In this document: in pieces, positions 1-10,509 of the stretch
How the letters are laid out: every line of letters starts with the position of its first letter
How positions within the stretch are numbered: the first letter of the stretch is position 1
Assembly: GCA_964628685.1 (NCBI GenBank)
Contig: CAZVNM010000002.1
Coordinates: forward strand, 62,001 to 126,000
DNA length: 64,000 nucleotides
Source of the DNA: CALMEC01 sp964628685
GTDB lineage: Bacteria > Actinomycetota > Thermoleophilia > Miltoncostaeales > Miltoncostaeaceae
Direction: 5' to 3'
Translations under genes and position numbers: made by a program
Notes under the pieces: model-generated
Databases searched by the model: none
What the model was told of the DNA's origin: nothing
What the model saw: the letters and a program-made list of their open reading frames with translations, nothing else

Positions 1-417
1 CTCAACGCGCCGGAACTCTGCAAGCCCGCCGGCAACGCCATCGGTGGGGACATCGACATCCAGGGAACCCCGAGGATGAAGCCCTACCCAATCCAGGTCG
101 ACGTCCAGGTCGAGGACAAGGTTGTTCAGCGCGACCTCGGGATCTTGATGCAGGCGGGCCGGGACTTCAGCCTCAAGGGCAACGGGAACGCCAACTCCGA
201 GATCCAGGGTGCGATCACCGTCACCGAGCAGTTCGACCTCTCCGGCAACATGTCGCTCAACGGCAACCTCATCGCCACCGACAAGTGCGACACGCCCGGT
301 TCGCCGGTCGGCCAGAACTCGGTCAACCTCAGCGGCAGCTCGCAGATCACGTTCAACAGCCCCGCGGAGCTTCCGCTGGGCAACCTGGTCCGCATCACCC
401 GCTGGAGCGAACTCTAG
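1..417 (+). CDS. Unknown protein, C-terminal fragment
   Basis: The reading frame is open from the first base of the window, so this is the 3' end of a longer gene (138 codons visible, plus stop). The visible part is rich in Gly, Asn and Ser with alternating hydrophobic positions (for example SGNMSLNGNL), as in beta-rich or beta-helical extracellular or pilus-associated proteins. One Cys lies near the start and one in DKCDTPG. I do not recognise the family; a pilus-assembly or surface role is only a guess from composition. The TAG stop shares the palindrome CTAG with the stop of the convergent dehydrogenase gene, so the two genes overlap tail to tail by 4 bases. Confidence 0.6.
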   Translation, partial: LNAPELCKPAGNAIGGDIDIQGTPRMKPYPIQVDVQVEDKVVQRDLGILMQAGRDFSLKGNGNANSEIQGAITVTEQFDLSGNMSLNGNLIATDKCDTPGSPVGQNSVNLSGSSQITFNSPAELPLGNLVRITRWSEL

Positions 418-3035
418 TCGGTCAGCCTCGCGGCGAGTGTCCGTGCCGGATGCGGCACGGGCACCCGCCGTAGGGCGAACCGTCCCCGGCACGAGGCTCC
501 CGCTGCCACGTCCGGGGGCGCGCCGGTCGGCCCGAACTCCGGGTGCCGGTACATGAAGCTCCCCGCACCGCCGCAGCAGCCGACCCCGTTGTCCACCGCG
601 TCGTAGCCCGCGGCCCGCAGCACCTCCACCGTGTCGGCCCCCGCGCCCAGCGCCCGCGCGTGGCAGTGCGGCTGCACCAGCAGCCGCTCGCCCCGGCCGC
701 GTTGCAGTGACGCCGGCAGGCCCAGGTCCAGGACCGCCCGTTCGAACGTGACCGCGGCGTCGGCCACCGTCGCCACGCGCGCATCGTCCACCAGCGTCGC
801 GGTGTCGTCCACCAGCATCGACCAGCACGACGGCTCCATGACGACGATGGGCGTCCCCGCCCTCGCATGCGGTTCCAGGGCGTCCAGCGCACCCAGCGCC
901 TGATGGCGGGCGAGACCGACGAGCCCCTCCGAGAAGGCGGGCCTGCCACAGCAGCCCGGGTCCACCACCGTCACGGCCGCCCCGCACTCCTCCAGCACGT
1001 GGACGGCCGCATCGCCCACCTCCGGATGCAGGAACCGCGTGAACGTGTCCGCCAGGAGCACCACCGGGACGCCGTCGGTTCGCCGCGGGCGGGGACGCCA
1101 CTTCCGGACCGGCACCGGCACCGGAACGCGGCGCATTCTGTTGACCGCGCGTGCCCCCGCGCGCGCGAGGGGATGGAGACGGGAACCCAACTGCAGCAGC
1201 CGGTGCGCGTTGCCGAACAGCCGGGCGGCGATCGGCGTGCCGTGCTCCCGGTGCCGGTGCACCAGCGCCTCCACCTTCAGGCGGGCCATGTCGACGCCGG
1301 TCGGGCATTCGGCCTTGCACGCCTTGCAGGCCAGGCACATGTCGAGCGCCTCGTGGAGTTCCGCGTTGGCGAGTCCCCCATCCAGCCGCCCCTCGAGCGC
1401 GGCGCGCAGCAGGGTCGCCCTGCCGCGGGTGGAGTCGGCCTCCTCGCCGGTGATCTGGAAGCTGGGGCACATGGCCACGGTGGCCTTACGGCAGAGGCCA
1501 TTTCCGTTGCACGCCTCCACCGCACGCTGAAGGCCGCCCTCATGGGCGAAGCTCACCGCGGTGCGATGCGGCGTGCGGGACGGGGAGACGTCCATCCGCA
1601 GGCCGTCGTCCAGCGACTCGGGCGCCACGATGACCCCGGGGTTGAGGATGCCGCCCGGGTCGAGGCGCCGTTTCAGCTCCCCGAATGCGGCCATGGTCGT
1701 AGGCTCGAACATGCGGGGCAGGAACTCGCCGCGCACTCGCCCGTCACCGTGCTCACCCGAGAGCGACCCGCCGTGCGCGCCCACCAGGTCCGCCACGGCC
1801 TCGGCGACGGCGCGTACGCGGTCCCGCGCATCGTGCTCACGCAGGTCGACCATCGGCCGGATGTGCAGACAGCCCACGCTCGCGTGCCCGAACCACACCG
1901 CCGGCATCCGGGCGTCGGCGAGCACGCGGCGCACCTCACGGGCGAACCCGGCCAGATGCTCCACCGGCACGGCAGGGTCCTCGACGAACGGCAGCGGACG
2001 CGCGTCCCCCGGTGTGGCCGCCATCGCCCGCGCGACACCCGCCCGCCGCACCGCCCACACCGCCTCCTGCTCGGCGGGGTCGCGCACGATGCGCGCTCCT
2101 TGCTCGCCGTCAAGCATGCTCGCCACGTGGGCCTCGTCCCCCTGAAACTCGACGATGAGGAGCGCGCCGGCATCGTCGTCGCCCCGTCGAAGCATCGCCC
2201 GGTCCATGAGCTCCACCGCCGACGGTCCGCGGGCGACGATGCCCGGCACGGCCTCGAGCGCCGCGTCCACGCTCGGATACTCGTGCAGCGCCAGGCCGCG
2301 GGCGGCGGGCAGGACGTCCAGCGCCAGGGTGGCGCCGGCGACGACGGCGAGCGTGCCCTCCGATCCGCACACGATCTCGTGCCACCGGGGATCCGGACCC
2401 GCCAGCGCATCCAGGCGGTAGCCGCTCGCGCGCCGAAGGAGGCCCGGCGGACGAAACCCGTCGGCCAGATGGGCGGCCGCGGCGAGGGTCCGCGGAGGAT
2501 CACCGCCGCGTCGGAGCGTCGCCCGTGTCCCATCCGCCAGCACCACGTCAAGCGCCTCCACCCGGTCGGCGGTGACCCCGTGGACGATGGAGCGTGCGCC
2601 GGCCGAGTTGTTGGCGATCATCCCGCCCAGCGTCGCGCGGTCCTTGGTCGCCACATCGGGGCCGAACAGCAGACGGTGCCGGGCGGCTGCGGCGTTCAGG
2701 TCGTCCAGCACCACCCCCGGCTCCACCACCGCCGTGCGCTCCCCGGGATCGATCCGCACCGCGGCGAGCCTCGACGTGTCGACCACCAGGCCGGCGCCGA
2801 CCGCCTGCCCCGCGAGGCTCGTGCCGGCACCGCGCATGGTGAGGGGCACCCCCGAGGTGCGGCACGCCTCCACGGCCATCTCCAGGTCACCGGCGTCGCG
2901 GGCCACGAGCACCGCCGCCGGCAGTCGCCGGTAGAGGGACGCGTCGACGGCATAGAGCTCCCGCGCTCCGACGCTCGTGCGCAGCGCGCCCGGCGCGTGG
3001 CGCTCGACGAAGGCACACAGTCCGGCGACGTCCAT
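414..3035 (-). CDS. FAD-linked oxidase / Fe-S fusion dehydrogenase (GlcD-GlcF type)
   Basis: This 873-residue protein fuses a FAD-binding 2-hydroxyacid dehydrogenase half to an iron-sulfur half, as in YdiJ-like and actinobacterial D-lactate/glycolate dehydrogenases that feed electrons to the respiratory chain. FAD-domain signatures are RGAGTSLAGQ (about 68-77) and LGGMIANNSAG (136-146); the C-terminal FAD-oxidase motif SGEHGDG is near 426-432. Ferredoxin-type cysteines occur at 509, 515, 523 and 567, 570, 573, 577. CCG-type motifs follow near 695 and 820. The start at MDVAGL is chosen because upstream in-frame residues are Arg/His-rich and non-conserved. The stretch between the last CCG motif and the terminal GASC looks about 20 residues shorter than I expect for the family, so a small deletion is possible. 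The substrate cannot be read from sequence. Confidence 0.88.
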   Translation of the reverse strand: MDVAGLCAFVERHAPGALRTSVGARELYAVDASLYRRLPAAVLVARDAGDLEMAVEACRTSGVPLTMRGAGTSLAGQAVGAGLVVDTSRLAAVRIDPGERTAVVEPGVVLDDLNAAAARHRLLFGPDVATKDRATLGGMIANNSAGARSIVHGVTADRVEALDVVLADGTRATLRRGGDPPRTLAAAAHLADGFRPPGLLRRASGYRLDALAGPDPRWHEIVCGSEGTLAVVAGATLALDVLPAARGLALHEYPSVDAALEAVPGIVARGPSAVELMDRAMLRRGDDDAGALLIVEFQGDEAHVASMLDGEQGARIVRDPAEQEAVWAVRRAGVARAMAATPGDARPLPFVEDPAVPVEHLAGFAREVRRVLADARMPAVWFGHASVGCLHIRPMVDLREHDARDRVRAVAEAVADLVGAHGGSLSGEHGDGRVRGEFLPRMFEPTTMAAFGELKRRLDPGGILNPGVIVAPESLDDGLRMDVSPSRTPHRTAVSFAHEGGLQRAVEACNGNGLCRKATVAMCPSFQITGEEADSTRGRATLLRAALEGRLDGGLANAELHEALDMCLACKACKAECPTGVDMARLKVEALVHRHREHGTPIAARLFGNAHRLLQLGSRLHPLARAGARAVNRMRRVPVPVPVRKWRPRPRRTDGVPVVLLADTFTRFLHPEVGDAAVHVLEECGAAVTVVDPGCCGRPAFSEGLVGLARHQALGALDALEPHARAGTPIVVMEPSCWSMLVDDTATLVDDARVATVADAAVTFERAVLDLGLPASLQRGRGERLLVQPHCHARALGAGADTVEVLRAAGYDAVDNGVGCCGGAGSFMYRHPEFGPTGAPPDVAAGASCRGRFALRRVPVPHPARTLAARLTD

Positions 3036-3481
3036 GGTGGGTGACACTAGTCCGTGCCCACCCGCGCGGGTGCGCGGCCGGTGGTGCCGGTGTTCACCCC
3101 GGGGTTGGTGCTGCCCCGGGTGGTCGGCGGATGTCATCCGCAGGCGTGCGCGTGGCCTCGGCTTGCGACCGCAGGTGGAAAACACCCCGCTCGCGTGGAC
3201 ATTCCAGGCGTCGCCCCGCCCGGTCGACTGCCGCGGTTGGGCCCGCGGGGGCGGCTGCTAGGATGCCCATCAGTGGGCCCCGAGGACGATGGTGCCGCTC
3301 AGCCGGTCGGACCCGGTTGCAGGCGGTGCCCGTTGTGTTATCCTCCGCGGGCTTTGCAGGCGGTCGGATGTCTGCGCGTGACGCATGCGTCATGCGCGCG
3401 GCAGGACCGTCGTCCCCGCAACTCTACGACCGGCCCCCGACGGCGTCGGTTGGAAAGTGTCTCGAAGAGGAGTCTCTGAGC
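3036..3481. other. Intergenic region upstream of tuf
   Basis: This 446-base stretch separates the divergent dehydrogenase and tuf genes. I see no convincing coding sequence, tRNA or riboswitch. The only supported element is a candidate promoter at 3317-3344. The usual rpsL-rpsG-fusA genes are not here, so tuf is detached from the str operon. Confidence 0.5.
3317..3344 (+). promoter_or_regulatory. Candidate tuf promoter
   Basis: TTGCAG (3317-3322) and TATCCT (3339-3344) are separated by 16 bases and lie about 140 bases before the tuf start, leaving a long 5' leader. Match to the housekeeping consensus is partial (3/6 and 4/6). Confidence 0.35.
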
Positions 3482-4669
<1,188 letters not shown>

Positions 4670-4690
4670 GCGATACCAGTAGGGTTTCCG

Positions 4691-4723
4691 GCCCGCCGCT
4701 CCAGCCGGAGTCGGCGGGCTTTT
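4691..4723 (+). terminator. Intrinsic terminator or attenuator between tuf and rpsJ
   Basis: GCCCGCCG (4691-4698) pairs with CGGCGGGC (4712-4719); inside it CTCC (4699-4702) pairs with GGAG (4707-4710). A run of four T follows. It sits only 20 bases before the rpsJ start codon, so it either ends the tuf transcript or attenuates read-through into the ribosomal operon. Confidence 0.8.
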
Positions 4724-4743
4724 CTATCCCCCAGGACGTTCAG

Positions 4744-5052
4744 GTGCAGCAGAACAAGATTCGCATTCGACTCAAGGCCTACGATCACGAGCTCATCGAC
4801 AAGAGCGCGGCGTCGATCGTGGAGACCGCGCAGCGCTCCGGAGCCACCATCTCCGGACCCGTTCCGCTGCCCACCGAGAAGAACGTGTACTGCGTGATCA
4901 AGAGCCCCTTCAAGGACAAGGACTCGCGCGAGCACTTCGAGATCCGCACGCACAAGCGGCTGATCGACATCTACTCGCCCACGCCCCGCACGGTCGACTC
5001 GCTCATGCGGCTGGACCTCCCGGCGGGCGTCGACATCGAGATCAAGGCGTAG
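4744..5052 (+). CDS. rpsJ: 30S ribosomal protein S10
   Basis: S10 (102 residues, normal length) belongs to the 30S head and doubles as transcription factor NusE through contact with NusB/NusG. The conserved IRIRLKAYDHELID start and the THKRLIDI segment are present. The start is GTG; AGGA at about 4733-4736, just past the upstream hairpin, is the likely ribosome site. It opens the S10-spc-alpha block. Confidence 0.97.
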   Translation: MQQNKIRIRLKAYDHELIDKSAASIVETAQRSGATISGPVPLPTEKNVYCVIKSPFKDKDSREHFEIRTHKRLIDIYSPTPRTVDSLMRLDLPAGVDIEIKA

Positions 5053-5065
5053 GTGGAGCAAGGCG

Positions 5066-5686
5066 ATGCCGGCAATCATCGGTAAGAAACTCGGCATGAC
5101 CCAGGTCTTCGCCGAGGACGGAAAGCGACTCACGGTCACCGTCATCGAGGCGGGGCCGTGCCCGGTCGTGCAGGTCAAGACGCCCGAGAACGACGGCTAC
5201 TCCGCCGTTCAGCTGGCGTTCGGCCAGACCAACCCGGACAAGCTCTCGAAGCCGGAGCTCGGGCACCTCAAGAAGGGTGGCGCCGGCGCCCACCGCCACC
5301 TGGCGGAGTTCAGCACCGAGGAGCTCGGTGGTGACCTGGCGGTCGGCGACGTCGTGAGCGTCGACGCGTTCACCGCCGGCGAGTACGTGCAGGTCACCGG
5401 CACGTCCAAGGGCAAGGGCTACCAGGGAACGGTCAAGCGCCACAACTTCGCGACCGGTCCCACCAGCCACGGCTCCCACAACGTCCGCCGGCCCGGCTCG
5501 ATCGGCGCGGCCGCCTACCCGGCCCGCGTGCGCAAGGGCATCCGCATGAGCGGCCGCATGGGCAACGCCAAGGTCACACAGCGCGGCCTGCAGATCATCG
5601 ACGCCGATCCCGAGCGCAACATCCTGCTGGTGCAGGGCTCGGTCCCGGGCGGCGTCAACGGCATCGTGATCGTGAGGCCCGCATGA
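5066..5686 (+). CDS. rplC: 50S ribosomal protein L3
   Basis: L3 (206 residues) is an early-assembly 50S protein near the peptidyl-transferase centre. The family segment RHNFATGPTSHGSHN with the centre-facing loop is intact, as is the MPAIIGKKLGMTQVF N-terminus. The stop overlaps the ATG of rplD, so the two are translationally coupled. Confidence 0.97.
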   Translation: MPAIIGKKLGMTQVFAEDGKRLTVTVIEAGPCPVVQVKTPENDGYSAVQLAFGQTNPDKLSKPELGHLKKGGAGAHRHLAEFSTEELGGDLAVGDVVSVDAFTAGEYVQVTGTSKGKGYQGTVKRHNFATGPTSHGSHNVRRPGSIGAAAYPARVRKGIRMSGRMGNAKVTQRGLQIIDADPERNILLVQGSVPGGVNGIVIVRPA

Positions 5687-6750
5687 GCATCCCCGTCCTG
5701 AACTCCCAGGGGCTCGCCGCCGGCGAGGCCGCCTTCTCCGGCCCCATCGCCGAGCAGGAGATCAAGCCGCACGTCATCCACGAGACCGTGGTGTCCGAGC
5801 TCGGCGCCCGTCGCGCCGGCACCCACGCCACCAAGGACCGCAGCGAGGTCCGCGGCGGCGGTCGCAAGCCGTGGCGTCAGAAGGGCACCGGTCGTGCCCG
5901 TCAGGGCTCCATCCGCGCGCCGCAGTGGCGCGGCGGTGGTGTCGTCTTCGGCCCGTCGCCCCGCACGTACGGCGGCAAGGTCAACCGCAAGGTCCGCGCC
6001 CAGGCGTTCCGGGCCGCCCTGCGCGCCCACGCCGATCGCGGCAGCCTGGCGCTCATGGACGCCACCGGTTGGGATGCGCCGTCAACCAAGCGCGCGAAGG
6101 ACTTCCTCTTCCAGGCCCCCGAGGGCATCGCCGCCCGCCCGCTGCTGGTCGTCCTCGACGACCCGGAGGGGGTCGAGGGGCTCTCGTTCCGCAACCTGCG
6201 CGACGTCTACGTGCTTGCGTCGGCCGAGCTCGAGGTCGTCGACCTCATGGCGGCCCGCAGCCTGCTCGTCCAGCGTTCGGTCTGGGAGCGGATCATCCAC
6301 GGTGAGGTCGAGGTGACCGAGGTCTCCGCGACCGCCAAGGAGGCCCCGAGCCGCACCGCCCCGCCGGAGCCGAAGCGCATCGAGAAGGCCAAGCCCGCCG
6401 ACAAGCCGAAGCGCGGTCGCCGCAAGGGCGCCGCCGAGTCCGAGCCCGCGGAGGCGGAGGCCCACGAGCCGACGGTCGCCGAGCTGGAGGAGGCCGAGGC
6501 CGTCGCGGCCGAGACCGCGACCGAGGAGGCCCCGATCGTCGAGACCCCCGGTGTGACCGGGACGTCGCCGGCGGACGAGATCCAGACCGCGTCCCAGCTG
6601 GAGGCCGCCGAGGCGGCCGCAGCCGAGGCGGCCACGGAAGAGGCGACGATCGAAGCGGTGGACGACTCCGACGAGCCGACCGCCGAAGAGGTCGAGGCCG
6701 ACGTCGCCGAGGACGGCGATGACGACGAGACCGAGGAGGAGAAGTCGTGA
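5683..6750 (+). CDS. rplD: 50S ribosomal protein L4 with long acidic C-terminal tail
   Basis: Residues 1 to about 212 are a normal L4, with the tunnel-lining loop GGGRKPWRQKGTGRARQG near 58-75. L4 normally ends near here (about 205-210 residues). This protein continues to 355: first a short basic patch (KPKRGRRKG), then about 110 residues dominated by Ala, Glu and Asp, ending DDDETEEEKS. The tail is read in the same frame without a stop, and rplW starts inside its stop codon, so it is truly translated by all appearances. It is probably disordered. Its role is unknown: rRNA mimicry, assembly control or chaperone binding are guesses. Confidence 0.96.
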   Translation: MSIPVLNSQGLAAGEAAFSGPIAEQEIKPHVIHETVVSELGARRAGTHATKDRSEVRGGGRKPWRQKGTGRARQGSIRAPQWRGGGVVFGPSPRTYGGKVNRKVRAQAFRAALRAHADRGSLALMDATGWDAPSTKRAKDFLFQAPEGIAARPLLVVLDDPEGVEGLSFRNLRDVYVLASAELEVVDLMAARSLLVQRSVWERIIHGEVEVTEVSATAKEAPSRTAPPEPKRIEKAKPADKPKRGRRKGAAESEPAEAEAHEPTVAELEEAEAVAAETATEEAPIVETPGVTGTSPADEIQTASQLEAAEAAAAEAATEEATIEAVDDSDEPTAEEVEADVAEDGDDDETEEEKS

Positions 6751-7052
6751 GCGCGAGCGCACGCGAGGACATCCGCAAGGTGGTGGTGCGCCCGGTCATC
6801 TCCGAGAAGGCCTTCCAGCTGGCGCAGCTGCACAACCAGTACACCTTCGAGGTGCTGGCCGACGCCCACAAGATCCAGATCGCCCAGGCGGTCGAGGACA
6901 TCTTCGACGTGCGCGTCACCGACGTCCGCACCGTCAAGGTGCAGAGCAAGCCCAAGCGCCGCGGCTACACCCGCGGGCGCCGCCCGGGCTTCAAGAAGGC
7001 CATCGTGGAGCTCTCGCCGGAGCACCGCATCGAGCTGTTCGAGGGCATGTAG
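6747..7052 (+). CDS. rplW: 50S ribosomal protein L23
   Basis: L23 (101 residues) lies at the exit of the peptide tunnel and docks trigger factor and SRP. The VVRPVISEKAF start and the KRRGYTRGRRPGFKKA loop are typical. GTG start overlapping the rplD stop (GTGA); its TAG stop shares a base with the GTG of the next small gene. Confidence 0.97.
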   Translation: MSASAREDIRKVVVRPVISEKAFQLAQLHNQYTFEVLADAHKIQIAQAVEDIFDVRVTDVRTVKVQSKPKRRGYTRGRRPGFKKAIVELSPEHRIELFEGM

Positions 7053-7237
7053 TGGCCCTCTTCAGGACATCCAAGGACGAGCCGGGCAAGATCAGCCTGC
7101 GTCCCGCACCGCCGCACGAGACGGAGGGCGGCGTGCAGGAGGGTGAGTCGTTCCGCCCGGTCCTCGTCCTGCCCGCGACACCGAAGACGCGCCGCGACGA
7201 CGACGGCGCTGCGAAGGACCGGAAGGAGTCCCGCTGA
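7052..7237 (+). CDS. Small unrecognised gene between rplW and rplB
   Basis: A 61-residue frame starts with GTG in the rplW stop (taGTG) and ends with TGA that overlaps the rplB ATG (TGATG). GAGGG at 7041-7045 gives a well-spaced ribosome site, and about 90% of third positions are G/C as in neighbouring genes. The product (VALFRTSKDEPGKISLRP...) is Pro-, Glu- and Lys/Arg-rich, without membrane segment or Cys, and probably disordered. No known ribosomal protein sits at this spot. Coupling at both ends argues for a real gene; an evolved spacer that only keeps ribosomes moving from rplW to rplB is the alternative. Confidence 0.6.
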   Translation: MALFRTSKDEPGKISLRPAPPHETEGGVQEGESFRPVLVLPATPKTRRDDDGAAKDRKESR

Positions 7238-8085
7238 TGGGAGTCAGGAAGTACAAGCCGACCTCCCCGGGTCGCCGCTTCGTCACCACGTCGGACTTCG
7301 ACGAGGTCACGAAGAAGGAGCCCGAGAAGTCGCTCCTGGGCAAGGTCTCCAAGTCCGGTGGTCGCAACAACAACGGTCGCATCACCACCCGCCACATCGG
7401 CGGTGGGCACAAGCGTCGCTACCGCATCATCGACTTCAAGCGGCGCAAGGACGGCGTCCCCGCCAAGGTCGCCGCGATCGAGTACGACCCCAACCGGACC
7501 GCGCGCATCGCCCTTCTGCACTACGCCGACGGCGAGAAGGCCTACATCCTGGCGCCGCTTCGGCTGCGCGTCGGCGACACCGTGCAGAGCGGCCCCGGCT
7601 CCGACATCAAGCCGGGCAACACGCTCGCGCTGCGCGACATCCCGACGGGAACGATCGTTCACAACATCGAGCTCCAGGCCGGCCGCGGTGGTCAGATCGT
7701 CCGCTCGGCGGGCGTCGGCGCACAGCTCGTGGCGAAGGAGGGCGACTACGCCACCCTGCGTCTGCCGTCGTCGGAGATGCGCATGGTCCACCTGGACTGC
7801 CGGGCGACGATCGGTCAGGTCGGCAACCCGACGCACGAGCTCACGACCGCCGGCAAGGCCGGCCGCACGCGCTGGAAGGGCACGCGCCCGACCGTCCGCG
7901 GCTCGGCCATGAACCCGGTCGACCACCCGCACGGTGGTGGTGAGGGCAAGTCGAACTCCGGTCGCCACCCGGTCACCCCGTGGGGCAAGCCGACCAAGGG
8001 CGCCCGCACCCGCAACACCAACAAGGCCAGCCAGAAGTTGATCGTCCGCGCCCGCAAGCGCGGCAAGCACGCCGGAGGGAACTAA
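7237..8085 (+). CDS. rplB: 50S ribosomal protein L2
   Basis: L2 (282 residues) is needed for subunit joining and peptidyl transfer. The diagnostic GRNNNGRITTRHIGGGHK segment and the C-terminal MNPVDHPHGGGEG motif, with the key His, are both present. ATG overlaps the preceding small gene; GGAAGGAG at about 7221-7228 is a strong ribosome site, so initiation need not depend on coupling. Confidence 0.97.
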   Translation: MGVRKYKPTSPGRRFVTTSDFDEVTKKEPEKSLLGKVSKSGGRNNNGRITTRHIGGGHKRRYRIIDFKRRKDGVPAKVAAIEYDPNRTARIALLHYADGEKAYILAPLRLRVGDTVQSGPGSDIKPGNTLALRDIPTGTIVHNIELQAGRGGQIVRSAGVGAQLVAKEGDYATLRLPSSEMRMVHLDCRATIGQVGNPTHELTTAGKAGRTRWKGTRPTVRGSAMNPVDHPHGGGEGKSNSGRHPVTPWGKPTKGARTRNTNKASQKLIVRARKRGKHAGGN

Positions 8086-8367
8086 GTGGGGCGCAGCGTC
8101 AAGAAGGGCCCGTTCGTGGCCGAGAAGCTCATGCAGCGCATCGAGCAGATGAACGAGACCAACGAGAAGCGCATGATCCGCACGTGGTCGCGCTCCTCGA
8201 CGATCTTCCCCGAGATGGTGGGCCACACCATCGCCGTGCACGACGGACGCAAGCACGTCCCCGTGTTCATCAGCGAGAGCATGGTCGGCCACAAGCTGGG
8301 CGAGTTCGCCCCCACGCGCACCTACCGCGGTCACGCGGGTTCGGACCGCACGTCGAAGATGCGCTAG
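8086..8367 (+). CDS. rpsS: 30S ribosomal protein S19
   Basis: S19 (93 residues) binds the 30S head next to S13 and forms intersubunit bridges. MGRSVKKGPFV and the IFPEMVGHTIAVHDGRKHVP core are typical. The GTG start follows the rplB stop with no gap. Confidence 0.97.
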   Translation: MGRSVKKGPFVAEKLMQRIEQMNETNEKRMIRTWSRSSTIFPEMVGHTIAVHDGRKHVPVFISESMVGHKLGEFAPTRTYRGHAGSDRTSKMR

Positions 8368-8380
8368 GGGCGGGAGAGCA

Positions 8381-8764
8381 ATGGACAACAAAGCCACACG
8401 AGACCTGGTGAGCGCGACGGCCAAGTACGTCCGCGTCTCGCCCCGCAAGGCCCGCCTGGTGGCGGACCTGGTGCGCGGCAAGAGCGTCCCCGACGCCCGG
8501 GCCATCCTCGCGTTCGCCACGCGCGACGCGGCGGTGCCGGTGCGCAAGGTGCTCGAGTCCGCCGCCGCCAACGCGGACAACAACCACGGCATGCGGTCGG
8601 ACGAGCTCGTGCTGCAGCACGTCACGGTCGACCCTGGCCCGACGATCAAGCGGTTCCGTCCGCGCGCACGCGGCTCGGCCTCCTCGATCATGAAGCGCAC
8701 CTGCCACATCACCATCGGACTGGCGCAGCCCGCGGAGGGCCGGCGTCGCCAGAGGAGCAAGTAG
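8381..8764 (+). CDS. rplV: 50S ribosomal protein L22
   Basis: L22 (127 residues) extends a hairpin into the exit tunnel. KYVRVSPRKARLVADLVRG and the GPTIKRFRPRARGSAS hairpin are recognised. It follows rpsS by 13 bases and touches rpsC. Confidence 0.97.
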   Translation: MDNKATRDLVSATAKYVRVSPRKARLVADLVRGKSVPDARAILAFATRDAAVPVRKVLESAAANADNNHGMRSDELVLQHVTVDPGPTIKRFRPRARGSASSIMKRTCHITIGLAQPAEGRRRQRSK

Positions 8765-9612
<848 letters not shown>

Positions 9613-9613
<1 letters not shown>

Positions 9614-10026
9614 TGCTCATGCCCAAGCGCATCAAGCACCGCAAGCACCACCGCGGTCGCCGTCAGGGCCTGTCCAAGGGCCACACCCAGGTCAACTTCG
9701 GACAGTACGGGCTCAAGGCGCTCGAGGCGGGATGGATCACCAACCGTCAGATCGAGTCGGCCCGTATCGCGATCACCCGTCGCATCAAGCGTGGCGGAAA
9801 GGTGTGGATCAACGTGTTCCCGCACCTGCCGGTCACCAAGAAGCCGGCCGAGACCCGCATGGGTTCCGGCAAGGGTTCGCCCGAGTCGTGGGTGGCCGTG
9901 GTCAAGCCCGGCAAGGTGATGTTCGAGCTCTCCGGCGTGCCGGAGCCGCTCGCGAAGGAGGCCATGCGGCTCGCCGCCATGAAGCTTCCGGTGAAGTGCA
10001 AGTTCGTGACGAGGGATGATTTCTAG
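9613..10026 (+). CDS. rplP: 50S ribosomal protein L16
   Basis: L16 (137 residues) organises the A-site side of the 50S subunit. MLMPKRIKHRKHHRGR and the RMGSGKGSPESWVAVVKPG motif are typical. The ATG overlaps the rpsC TAA by one base. Confidence 0.97.
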
Positions 10027-10238
10027 TGGCCGTTCAGAAGGCGAAGGATCTGCGGGATCTCAACGACGAGCGCCTGGCCGGCCTGCTGGCCGAGGCACGT
10101 GAGGCGCTGTTCAACCTGCGCTTCCAGCACGCGTCGGGTGCCCTCGAGGAGACGTCGGAGATCGGTCAGCGGCGGCGCGAGGTCGCGCGTCTGCTGACGG
10201 TCATCGGAGAGCGGGAGCGGGAGGCTGCGAATGGCTGA
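10026..10238 (+). CDS. rpmC: 50S ribosomal protein L29
   Basis: L29 (70 residues) is a small helical protein at the tunnel exit beside L23. AKDLRDLNDERLAGLLAEAREALFNLRFQ is typical. GTG start in the rplP TAG; its 3' end overlaps rpsQ by 8 bases. Confidence 0.96.
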   Translation: MAVQKAKDLRDLNDERLAGLLAEAREALFNLRFQHASGALEETSEIGQRRREVARLLTVIGEREREAANG

Positions 10239-10509
10239 GGCGAAGACGCCGCAGGAGTCGATCGCCGGGCGCAAGACGCGCCAGGGGGTCGTGACGAGCG
10301 ACAAGCGTGACAAGACGATCACGGTGCGCATCGACAGCGCACGGCCGCACCGCGTGTACGGCAAGACCGTGCGCCGGTCGTCCAACCTGCACGTGCACGA
10401 CGAGCGCAACGAGGCGAACGTCGGCGACACCGTGCGGGTCATGGAGTGCCGGCCGCTGTCGGCGCAGAAGCGCTGGCGCCTGGTCGAGATCGTGGAGCGT
10501 GCCAAGTGA
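10231..10509 (+). CDS. rpsQ: 30S ribosomal protein S17
   Basis: S17 (92 residues) is an early-binding 16S rRNA protein with an OB fold. The GVVTSDKRDKTITVRI core and the ARPHRVYGKTVRRSSNLHVHDE stretch are diagnostic. The ATG lies inside rpmC, and the gene ends in the rplN GTG. Confidence 0.96.
   Translation: MAEAKTPQESIAGRKTRQGVVTSDKRDKTITVRIDSARPHRVYGKTVRRSSNLHVHDERNEANVGDTVRVMECRPLSAQKRWRLVEIVERAK

Noticed and set aside
867..3044. Long plus-strand frame of 725 codons
   Set aside because: Antisense shadow of the dehydrogenase; Arg/His/Gly-rich without family motifs.
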